Position numbers and translations under genes: made by a program. Shown here in pieces: positions 13,183 through 20,650 of a stretch of DNA of 20,650 bases. The stretch spans positions 1 to 20,650 of the forward strand of contig CAZPWQ010000057.1 of the NCBI GenBank assembly GCA_964590495.1, written 5' to 3'. Under the pieces are notes generated by a model. It ran no database searches and was not told where the DNA came from. It saw nothing but the letters and a program-made list of their open reading frames with translations. Numbering within the stretch: position 1 is the stretch's first letter; each line of letters begins with the position of its first letter. The stretch is from CAZPWQ01 sp964590495 (GTDB taxonomy: Bacteria; Bacteroidota; Rhodothermia; Balneolales; Balneolaceae).

Positions 13183-16100
13183 CGGTTTGCCCACAGTTTG
13201 ATATCATCCAGGATCAAATATATAGCGGGTAATATGAACAGCGTGATAACAGTAGAAAAAGCCAGTCCGCCGACAATAGCCCGTGCCATCGGGAAGTAGG
13301 GGGGACCGTCACCTCCTATTTGAGTAGTTCCGAAACAAAGCGGCAACAGCCCCAGGATAGTCGTTCCGGCTGTCATTAGAATGGGACGCATACGGTCCCG
13401 GCCACCCTGAACGATAGCATCAAGACGTGATAACTTACCTTTCGCCCGTAACTGACTCACATGATCGATCAAAACGATACCGTTGTTTACCACAATTCCC
13501 ATTAAAATCAGGATGCCGATCATAGCCATGAATGAAAAGGTTGTGCCGGTAATTAAGAAGAACCAGAACACACCGATAAACCCGAAAAATATGGATGTAA
13601 TAATACTGGACGGGAAGAGCACGGATTCAAATAATGAAGCCATAACCAGGTAGATCAAAAACATCGCCAGCAGCATGTTTACGATCATTTCGTCCATCGT
13701 TTCCTGGTCCTGCTGAAAACTGCGGCCGTAACTCCATCCATAACCTGCGGGATAATTTATCTGGTCCATTATCGGTCCGATTTCTTCCCGGGCTTTATCC
13801 ATCGTTACCTCCTCAAAATTTATGTTTATACCCAATGACGTTTGCCGGTTTTCACGCTGAATACTCCGGGGGGCCTTCTGCATTTCGTAATTGGCCAGGT
13901 ATGAAAGCTTTACCGTTTGATTATCACCGATATTCACCGGTAGATTCATCAAATCATCAATATTTTTTCTGTCATCCTCGTGCAGGGCCAGAATAACGTC
14001 AACTTCTCCGTTGTCGCCGCGCACACGCCTCAGATTTACCCCTCTCATAGAGTTCGATACCAGACTGGCCACCTGTTGCGTTGATACCCCAAAACTTCGC
14101 GCACGTTCGCGATCTACCAGAACCTGCACCTCTTCCGTTCCCGACTCAGCCTCGGAGCGCACATCTGCAATGCCGGGTATCTGTTCGAGGCGACGGGTTA
14201 CTTCATCTGCCAATCCGGCCAGGACGTCAGAGGATTCCCCGATTACAAACAGGCGTATCTGCTCACCGCCGGTTTGATCCCGGTATTCAAAGGATGGACG
14301 GCCGATTGACAGCGTCGGTAAATTTTCCTCAATCTCTTTTTTGATGGTTTTAACATCCTTGACTGCCTCGTCATCGTCCGTCAGTAGGAGAGTTGACGTG
14401 GCATGTCCCGGTTCGAAATAGGAGTAGACGGCGTCAATTTCGAACTGTTTTTTATTTCCATACAGGTAATCCTCGATTTTATTTACCGATTGCTCAATCC
14501 GTTCGAGAGTGTATCTGTCGTTGATATTATAGTGCAGGTAAAGTTCTCGTGATTCCGAAGAGGGGAACATATCCATTTCCATCATCTGCAGCGGAATAAC
14601 GGCACTTCCAAGAATGCCAAGAATAAGCAAGACGGATGTATAACGCCGTTTTAAAAGCCAGTCCAAAGCGGTCGAGTAAACAACCTCAAGCCGGTCGATC
14701 ATCCGCTTTTTTTCCGGAAGTTTCGGGGCCTTTATTTTCGAGGTTAACAGGGGAATAATCGTAAGAGAAATAAACAGTGAAGCGCCGAGTGCCAGAATGA
14801 TAGTAATGGCAACATGATAAAGCTGAATCGCAATCATGGAGCTTTCGCTGATGATATTCGGCAAAAATACAATCACGGTAGTCAATGTTCCTGCCGTTAC
14901 GGCTACAGCTACCTGTTGTACTCCCCTTTTGGTGGCTTCAATCCGGTCATCCATTGCATGATGGTTCCGGTGGATATTTTCGGTCACTACAACAGCATTA
15001 TCTACAAGCATACCTACGGCAAGCATGAGTCCCATCATTGAGAGAATATTCAGAGAAAGTCCCAGGAAATAGAGCATGCCGACCGTTACGATCAGTGAAA
15101 AAGGTACTGCCAGGGCTACAATTAATGTGGTGCTTGTCTGCCGTAGAAACAGGTACAAAATCATAATTGAAAAAACGGCTCCAATTAATCCCGCCTTCAG
15201 GAGTTCAACAAGAGAGCTGATGATTCCCGCGGCCTGATTATTCATCTCATAAATATTGATACCGCGCATTTCAGGCAGGGAACTGACGATATTAATTTCT
15301 TCCAGCACGTTATTTGCTACATCGACCGTATTGGCTCCCGATTCTTTAAAAACATCCAGACCGATTGCATATTTCTGATCCAGGTGCCGCCCGTATTCCC
15401 GCTCGGGAGATCCGTAACCGATGGTCGCAACGTCATGAAGGCGCAGGTTCTCGCCGCCAATGATAAGGTTGGAAAATTCAGCCGGATCGCTGATCTCACC
15501 AGTGGGACGAACCATGTATCGTTTTCCCGCATCTTCAATTCTGCCCGCTGTTACTGAAAAATTGCTGCGCCTCAGTGTCTCTGTGAGTTGATTGAGATCA
15601 ACATTATGCGCTTCCAGCCGTTCCGGTATCAACTCAATGCGAATCTGGCGTTTTTCCACTCCGTACAGCTCAACTCTGGCCACACCGGAAATCCGCTCGA
15701 TCCGCTGTTTTAGATTTCGATTCAGCAGTTCATAGGCATTTGAAAGATCCCGTTCGCTGGATATACGCAGATTCATCATCGGCTGGTCCTGTGCCGAAAA
15801 CTTGTTAATAAACACCCTTTCCATATCGGGGGGCAACTGGTTACGGACCCCGTCAATTTTCTCTTTCAGTTCCATCGCCTTCATGCTGATATCACTTCCC
15901 ATATCGAAAAGGACAAATATGCCGACCTGGTTTTCACTGGAAGTCGAGCTCATCTGGTTGATCCCGCTTATGGTAGCGAAGGCCTCTTCGATGGGACGTG
16001 CGATATTGCGTTCAACCTCTTCGGGTGTCGAGTTGGGATAGGGGACGGAGACATAGGCGCCCGGAAACGAGATGTCAGGAAAATATTCCAGGGGCACCAT

Positions 16101-16190
16101 CCGGCTGGCAATAATTCCGATCACCACAAGGCTGATAAATACCATAAATGTGGTCACGGGACGGCGTAATGAAAGGTCGGTTATATTCAT
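13158..16190 (-). CDS. RND efflux permease, second of two (distal gene of operon)
   Basis: Inner-membrane pump of the resistance-nodulation-division (AcrB/SwrC-like) superfamily, 1010 residues, normal length. It would export drugs, lipids or other amphiphiles through an adaptor and outer-membrane channel. The N-terminal helix starts MNITDLSLRRPVTTFMV, followed by the porter domain with the family PLEYFPDISFPGAYV stretch (33-47). The TM4 proton-relay motif GMLVDNAVVVTEN (393-405) keeps one Asp (Asp397) where AcrB has two. In TM10 the AcrB lysine (Lys940) is replaced: GIVVNNGIVLID, with Asn902 and Asn903. The C-terminal half repeats the fold (SYGRSFQQDQETMDEMI before TM7-8). It starts 12 bases after the stop of the first permease, so they are cotranscribed and may form a heteromeric pump like MdtBC. 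No Shine-Dalgarno site is visible. Its end is encoded by the repeat array at 13141-13182. Confidence 0.95.
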   Translation of the reverse strand: MNITDLSLRRPVTTFMVFISLVVIGIIASRMVPLEYFPDISFPGAYVSVPYPNSTPEEVERNIARPIEEAFATISGINQMSSTSSENQVGIFVLFDMGSDISMKAMELKEKIDGVRNQLPPDMERVFINKFSAQDQPMMNLRISSERDLSNAYELLNRNLKQRIERISGVARVELYGVEKRQIRIELIPERLEAHNVDLNQLTETLRRSNFSVTAGRIEDAGKRYMVRPTGEISDPAEFSNLIIGGENLRLHDVATIGYGSPEREYGRHLDQKYAIGLDVFKESGANTVDVANNVLEEINIVSSLPEMRGINIYEMNNQAAGIISSLVELLKAGLIGAVFSIMILYLFLRQTSTTLIVALAVPFSLIVTVGMLYFLGLSLNILSMMGLMLAVGMLVDNAVVVTENIHRNHHAMDDRIEATKRGVQQVAVAVTAGTLTTVIVFLPNIISESSMIAIQLYHVAITIILALGASLFISLTIIPLLTSKIKAPKLPEKKRMIDRLEVVYSTALDWLLKRRYTSVLLILGILGSAVIPLQMMEMDMFPSSESRELYLHYNINDRYTLERIEQSVNKIEDYLYGNKKQFEIDAVYSYFEPGHATSTLLLTDDDEAVKDVKTIKKEIEENLPTLSIGRPSFEYRDQTGGEQIRLFVIGESSDVLAGLADEVTRRLEQIPGIADVRSEAESGTEEVQVLVDRERARSFGVSTQQVASLVSNSMRGVNLRRVRGDNGEVDVILALHEDDRKNIDDLMNLPVNIGDNQTVKLSYLANYEMQKAPRSIQRENRQTSLGININFEEVTMDKAREEIGPIMDQINYPAGYGWSYGRSFQQDQETMDEMIVNMLLAMFLIYLVMASLFESVLFPSSIITSIFFGFIGVFWFFLITGTTFSFMAMIGILILMGIVVNNGIVLIDHVSQLRAKGKLSRLDAIVQGGRDRMRPILMTAGTTILGLLPLCFGTTQIGGDGPPYFPMARAIVGGLAFSTVITLFILPAIYLILDDIKLWANRVWQEARS

Positions 16191-16202
16191 GTCAGTATCA
16201 GA

Positions 16203-19200
16203 TTAAGCCGTGAAGCCGGAAGAACTGTTATCAGCAGTGCTAGCATATACCTTCCGATCCATGATGGCATACATCACCGGTATTACAACCAGGGTCAGCA
16301 GGGTTGATATAATCAGTCCCGAGATCACAGTAATTGCCATCGGTGCGCGAAGCTCGGCCCCGTCACTGAAACCGACAGCCAGTGGAAGAAGTCCCAGTGT
16401 GGTAGTCAAAGTCGTCATCAGAATAGGGCGAAGTCTTGATTTTCCGCCCTCCAGTATAGCCTGTACTTTTTCCATGCCCCCGGCTCTCATCTGGTTGATC
16501 AAATCAATTAAAACAATGGCGTTATTTACCACGATACCTGCCAGCAGGATCAAGCCGATAAATACCACCACACTTACAGTAGACCCCGTAATCCAAAGAC
16601 CCAGTATGGCGCCTATTAAGGCCAGTGGAATAGTGAAGAGGATGATAAAAGGGTGCAGCAGCGATTCGAACTGGGAAGCCATCACGAGGTAAACAAGAAA
16701 TACCGCCAGAGACAGTGCAAACAGCAGCGACTGGAATGATGCTGCCATCTCTTCGTTTTGGCCTGCTACACGGGCTTGCAGGGTTGTTGGAATGGGTGTT
16801 TCATCAATAATCTGCTGGATTTCTTCAGCTGCCGTGCCGAGGTCACCATAATTCAGGTTGGCCGATACTACAGCTACTCTTTGTTGCGCTGTCCGGTGTA
16901 TCTCACTTGGGCCTGTTGCCACATGGATATCCGCAATGCTGGAAAGCGGGATCGGATTTCTGCTGCCGGGATTGATGATCAGGTTCCGGATAGCTTCAAC
17001 CGAAGAGCGGTCCTCTTCATTGGCACGTACCAAAACATCGATCTTACGATCTCTCCAGGAATAGCGGGTTGCCACATCGCCACGCACCTTGCTGACCACT
17101 ACATCGGCAACCTGGTGCACCTGAAGCCCTAATGATGCTGCTTTAGCCCGGTCGAAAGTTACCTGGATTTCCGGATTACCATGTTCCATCGTTGATTTAA
17201 CATCTGCAAAACGATCGTTATCCGCCATCTTATTTACAATCTGATCGCTCACCTTTTTCAGGTCATCCAGATTATAACCTGATATTTCGATTTCAACGGG
17301 CGTTTTAAATGTGAACAGGGAAGGCCGGGAAAATTTATATTGGAGTCCCGGTATTCGCTGCAGGTCGTTGCGCATTTCAACCATTGTGCTTTCTTCAATA
17401 TCGCGTCCGGTACCTTTAACAAGAGCAACATTCAACTCACCCCAGTTTTCACCTCCCTGGATGGGGTTCGCATCCATTTTGTTTCCCGTTCCGGCAACAG
17501 CAAAGGTTGTATTAACCGTTGTCAGTTCCCCGGCAGCACGCTGTACACGCCGGAGGGCCCGGTCGGTTTGTTCAATCGGGGTACCCGGCGGCAATTGAAA
17601 TTCCACATTATATTCATTCTGCGACAAGGAGGGAATCAGTTCAATGCCCAGTTGGGGCAGGAGCATCAGGGAACCGGTGAGGGACAGGAATGCAAAGCCG
17701 ATCACCAGAAAGCGGTGTTTCAACGACCATGTGAGCATGGCCGGGTAACGGTTTTCTATCGAGGAATATCCACGGTCAAAAATATTCAGAAAAGGATTCA
17801 GGAGGAACATGATCCCTTTGCTTATTCCTTTTACAGCTTTTGCAAGCAGACTGATAATAAATCCCGGCACGGTACTAAATAAGAAAAGACGTGTTGCCCG
17901 CAGCCATCGCCCGGCTCTTGTACGGGGCTCCCGCAGTTTCGGTTGTTCAATTTCAGGTTTTTCCCTGCCCGCCAGAGACGACAGCATGGGAATGAGCGTG
18001 ATGGCTACGACAAGCGAAGCCAGAAGTGAAAACGTAACAGTAAGAGCCTGGTCGCGAAACAGTTGTCCCGCAATGCCATGTACAAAGACAAGCGGAAAGA
18101 ATACCGCAATAGTGGTGAAGGTAGAGGCTACCACCGCCATGCCGACTTCCCCGGCACCGTCTTTAGCCGCCTGCAGGGGATTCTTACCCATATCCCTGTG
18201 GCGCGATATATTTTCGAGTACGACAATGGAGTTGTCGACCAGCAAACCGATTCCCAGGGCAATACCTCCGAGAGACATAATGTTAAGCGTAATGTCATTA
18301 CCGTACATCAGGTTAAATGTGGCAATGATCGAGACTGGAATGGAGAGCGAGATTATTACCGTGGCCCAGAAATTCCTGAGAAATAAATATAGAATGATGA
18401 CTGCCAGAATTCCACCGATGATACCGGCATCCACTACTTCACTGACGGCAGATGATATAAAGGTTGACTGATCGTATACTTTGGTCACAGCCATACCTTC
18501 GGGCAGGTTTTCTGAAATGATATTCATCCGTTGGCTGACACTGCCCGCTACATTTACTGTGTTGGCGTCACCTTCCTTATAGATAGCTACTTCAACAGCT
18601 TCCTGCCCGTTAAGACGGGTGATTGCATCCCGTTCTTTATATCCCTGCGAAATTACCGCCAGATCTTTAAGATAAACGGGTGTACCGTTTTGATTGGCGA
18701 CTACAACATTTTGTATATCTCCCACAGATTGAAACTGGTTCAGCGTACGAACCAGGTATTGCTGCGTACCTTCCTCAAGACGTCCGCCGGAAAGGTTGAC
18801 ATTTTCGGAATTAAGTACCTGCGTAATCTGCTGCATCGAAATATCCAGATGGGCCAGCCGGTCCTGGTTGATCGCAACCTGGATCTCCTCTTCCAGTCCG
18901 CCGCTTATTTTTACCGACGCAACACCCTGTGCCGACTGCAGGTCTTTTTTGATCTGCTCGTCACCGAAGCGGCGCAGCTTTTTCAGCTTGTTGATCTGGT
19001 CGTCAGCGGACTGTTGAAAACCTGCAAAATCCACCGTTTGATCGACGCCGGATATGTCATCCTCAATAAAAAAAGCGTAGCGCATGATCGGTTCCAGCGT
19101 CGGATCGAAACGAAGTATCACCGGTCTTTCCACCTCAAGGGGAAGCTGTAGGGCATCGATCTTCTCACGGACATCGAGGCTGGCGAAATCCATATCCGTT

Positions 19201-19493
19201 CCCCAGGCAAATTCGAGCGTTACATCCGACTGTCCCGAACGGGAAATGGAACGTACCTGCTGCACGTCCTTTACCACGCCAAGGGCTTCTTCAACAGGTC
19301 TGGAAACAAGATTTTCAACTTCGGCAGGTGCGGCTCCCTCGAATTCAGTCCGGACGGTAAGTGTAGGATAGCTCAGTTCGGGCAGCAGGTTTATCTTAAG
19401 GCGGCTCAATGAGACAAATCCGAAAAGGATGATGCCGATGGTGAACATCGCTATCGTAACTTTACGTCTGATGGAGAAATCAATTATTTTCAT
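16203..19493 (-). CDS. RND efflux permease, first of two, with two insertions
   Basis: RND-superfamily inner-membrane pump, 1096 residues, about 60-80 longer than typical. It begins MKIIDFSIRRKVTIAMF and has LLPELSYPTLTVRTEFEG (36-53). TM4 has IGLLVDNSIVVLEN (415-428) with Asp420, and TM10 has GIVVNNAIVLID with Asn990/Asn991 in place of the AcrB lysine, as in SwrC-type pumps. Two regions look extra. Residues about 145-185 in the first porter subdomain are charged and helical (ADDQINKLKKLRRFGDEQIK). Residues about 510-573, between TM6 and TM7, are basic and hydrophobic (RLFLFSTVPGFIISLLAKAV, then GISKGIMFLLNPF), like an amphipathic or re-entrant helix on the cytosolic side. It starts 44 bases after the adaptor stop. 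A GGAA about 10 bases before the ATG is the only ribosome-site candidate. The substrate cannot be read from sequence. Confidence 0.95.
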   Translation of the reverse strand: MKIIDFSIRRKVTIAMFTIGIILFGFVSLSRLKINLLPELSYPTLTVRTEFEGAAPAEVENLVSRPVEEALGVVKDVQQVRSISRSGQSDVTLEFAWGTDMDFASLDVREKIDALQLPLEVERPVILRFDPTLEPIMRYAFFIEDDISGVDQTVDFAGFQQSADDQINKLKKLRRFGDEQIKKDLQSAQGVASVKISGGLEEEIQVAINQDRLAHLDISMQQITQVLNSENVNLSGGRLEEGTQQYLVRTLNQFQSVGDIQNVVVANQNGTPVYLKDLAVISQGYKERDAITRLNGQEAVEVAIYKEGDANTVNVAGSVSQRMNIISENLPEGMAVTKVYDQSTFISSAVSEVVDAGIIGGILAVIILYLFLRNFWATVIISLSIPVSIIATFNLMYGNDITLNIMSLGGIALGIGLLVDNSIVVLENISRHRDMGKNPLQAAKDGAGEVGMAVVASTFTTIAVFFPLVFVHGIAGQLFRDQALTVTFSLLASLVVAITLIPMLSSLAGREKPEIEQPKLREPRTRAGRWLRATRLFLFSTVPGFIISLLAKAVKGISKGIMFLLNPFLNIFDRGYSSIENRYPAMLTWSLKHRFLVIGFAFLSLTGSLMLLPQLGIELIPSLSQNEYNVEFQLPPGTPIEQTDRALRRVQRAAGELTTVNTTFAVAGTGNKMDANPIQGGENWGELNVALVKGTGRDIEESTMVEMRNDLQRIPGLQYKFSRPSLFTFKTPVEIEISGYNLDDLKKVSDQIVNKMADNDRFADVKSTMEHGNPEIQVTFDRAKAASLGLQVHQVADVVVSKVRGDVATRYSWRDRKIDVLVRANEEDRSSVEAIRNLIINPGSRNPIPLSSIADIHVATGPSEIHRTAQQRVAVVSANLNYGDLGTAAEEIQQIIDETPIPTTLQARVAGQNEEMAASFQSLLFALSLAVFLVYLVMASQFESLLHPFIILFTIPLALIGAILGLWITGSTVSVVVFIGLILLAGIVVNNAIVLIDLINQMRAGGMEKVQAILEGGKSRLRPILMTTLTTTLGLLPLAVGFSDGAELRAPMAITVISGLIISTLLTLVVIPVMYAIMDRKVYASTADNSSSGFTA

Positions 19494-19537
19494 ACGGGTA
19501 TTTTCCGGAAGTAGTTTAGATAAAGAGGAGTGTGTTT

Positions 19538-20608
19538 TCAGTATGAAACAACTTCAACCAGTGAGCTGTCCTGCAGACTGCTCTGTCCGATCGTTACGAC
19601 GGTATCAGCCGGATTAATGCCATTCAGTATTTCAATATTGTTACCATTCGTATAGCCTGTGCTGACCGTTTTGCGGTATGCCATTTTATTGTTAATCACG
19701 AAAACGGAGCTTAAACCATCTTCAGTAATGACAGCATTTTTAGGGATAAGCAGTGCATTGGGATGCGTGTCGTATACGATGCGAACACGACCGAACATTC
19801 CCGGCTTGAGTTGACGTGATTCATCACTTATTGAGATGGTCACTTTGAACGTACCGGTTTCCGGATTAACAGTAGGGCTGACGCGCAAAACCTGTCCGAT
19901 AAAGCTTTCGCCGGGGAGGGCATCAAAGTGCATCAAAGCAGCCTGACCTTTATTCAGCTTATTCATCTCATGTTCGGGTATATGAAGAACAGCAAGAAGA
20001 GGGTCGAAATCAGTAATTTTAAACACTTCCTGGTCGGTATTGACCATATTACCAGCTTTAATCAGTCGGTCGGACACTACACCGCTGATCGGGGCCCTGA
20101 TCTTTGAGTACTTTATTTTAAGATCAGCAAGTTCATAAGCTGATTTTTGAGCTTCAAACTCAAACTTGGCATTTTCGAATTCCTCGGCACTGATATGATT
20201 TTTTTCAAAAAGCTCCCTTTTACGACTGAACTCATTGTTCAGCCGGTCCATGGTAGCTTTGGCACGACTGGCTTCAATTTCGAGTTGTTCATCTTCCAGG
20301 CTGGCCAATACGTCACCGGCACTTACAAAATCCCCTTCTTCAACCAGCAGTTCTTTTACCACTCCGCGAACTTTGGCGACAACTTTTGCCTCTTCATCCG
20401 CTTCAAGGGTAGCCGTACTGGAATAGTAGGCAGAAATTTCACCGTTACCGGCATAGGCTACTTCGACCGGAATAGCTGATGTCGAATCTTTGTCATCCAA
20501 ATTTTTTGATTGCATTTCCGTACTGCAGGAAGAAGTGAAGAGTGCTGCTGAAAAGATTAATCCCGATACAACCCAATAATTTATATTTTTCATGGATACA
20601 GATCCCAT
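19538..20608 (-). CDS. RND efflux periplasmic adaptor (membrane fusion) lipoprotein
   Basis: AcrA-type adaptor of 356 residues linking the two downstream permeases to an outer-membrane channel. The N-terminus is a lipoprotein signal (NINYWVVSGLIFSAALFTSSC), with Cys28 as the lipidated residue; the lipobox is loose. Then come the first lipoyl half with GVVKELLVEEGDFVSAGDVL (about 80-99), a coiled-coil hairpin rich in charged residues (QLEIEASRAKATMDRLNNEF to AYELADLKIKYS), the second lipoyl half KIRAPISGVVSDRLIKAGN, a beta-barrel (AVLHIPEHEMNKLNKGQAAL) and the membrane-proximal domain ending VVTIGQSSLQDSSLVEV. The longest start is the ATG at 20608. The ATG at 20593 (giving MKNINYW) puts the lysine next to the start and is an equally good choice; neither has a Shine-Dalgarno site. 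First gene of the operon inside the window. Confidence 0.93.
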   Translation of the reverse strand: MGSVSMKNINYWVVSGLIFSAALFTSSCSTEMQSKNLDDKDSTSAIPVEVAYAGNGEISAYYSSTATLEADEEAKVVAKVRGVVKELLVEEGDFVSAGDVLASLEDEQLEIEASRAKATMDRLNNEFSRKRELFEKNHISAEEFENAKFEFEAQKSAYELADLKIKYSKIRAPISGVVSDRLIKAGNMVNTDQEVFKITDFDPLLAVLHIPEHEMNKLNKGQAALMHFDALPGESFIGQVLRVSPTVNPETGTFKVTISISDESRQLKPGMFGRVRIVYDTHPNALLIPKNAVITEDGLSSVFVINNKMAYRKTVSTGYTNGNNIEILNGINPADTVVTIGQSSLQDSSLVEVVSY

Positions 20609-20650
20609 TCGGAGAGTTTAGTTTTTAATGCGGTTTGAAACTCAATACGG

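Noticed and set aside
17340..18471. Long plus-strand ORFs (180 and 220 residues) inside the first RND permease
   Set aside because: Shadows of the strongly coding minus-strand gene; composition is typical of antisense frames and no domain is recognisable.

Overview
The window looks like a chromosomal piece of a Bacteroidota-related bacterium of the FCB group, most likely Balneolota or Rhodothermota. The reasons are a secreted protein ending in a type IX secretion (T9SS) tail of the NYPNPFN type, a DUF3098 protein, the exported protein family that Bacteroidota annotations call 'asparagine synthetase B', and mostly weak or absent Shine-Dalgarno sites. The phylum is an inference. It contains 14 protein genes. 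I saw no rRNA, tRNA, CRISPR array, insertion sequence or phage gene. A run of exactly 100 N (5828-5927) is a scaffold gap and removes the 5' end of one gene.

Layout. 1-6667, minus strand, read right to left: maf (nucleotide pyrophosphatase), a large TPR-repeat exported protein truncated by the gap, the exported 'asparagine synthetase B'-type protein, mazG (NTP pyrophosphohydrolase) and citrate synthase. 6769-9145, plus strand: a compact trio of DUF3098 membrane protein, DUF92 membrane protein and an acidic amino acid/dicarboxylate symporter; the last two overlap by 4 nt. 9146-9640: a 495-base spacer rich in hairpins. 9641-12130, plus: a secreted multidomain T9SS cargo. 12286-13101, plus: an aldo/keto reductase. 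13158-20608, minus: a tripartite efflux operon of lipoprotein adaptor followed by two RND permeases. The window ends 42 nt upstream of the adaptor, so an outer-membrane factor or regulator could lie just outside.

How the genes work together. MazG and Maf are both housecleaning enzymes acting on non-canonical nucleotides, but they are separated by other genes. The efflux operon is the clearest functional unit. The other genes are housekeeping or of unknown role, and no defence or biosynthetic cluster is visible.

The most unusual signal is between the genes. Several spacers are built of short repeated words: period-7 arrays of different families (TTAATTT, CATTGTT, CGTRAYG, GAATTAN, CGTCTTA/CTTCTAG types), one period-9 array, and palindromic hairpin words. 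One pair of arrays forms a 28-bp near-perfect inverted repeat ending just before the mazG start codon. Another array runs across the stop codon of an RND gene. Two GTTA-loop hairpins at 9262-9333 differ by compensatory changes in the stem, which points to conserved structure.
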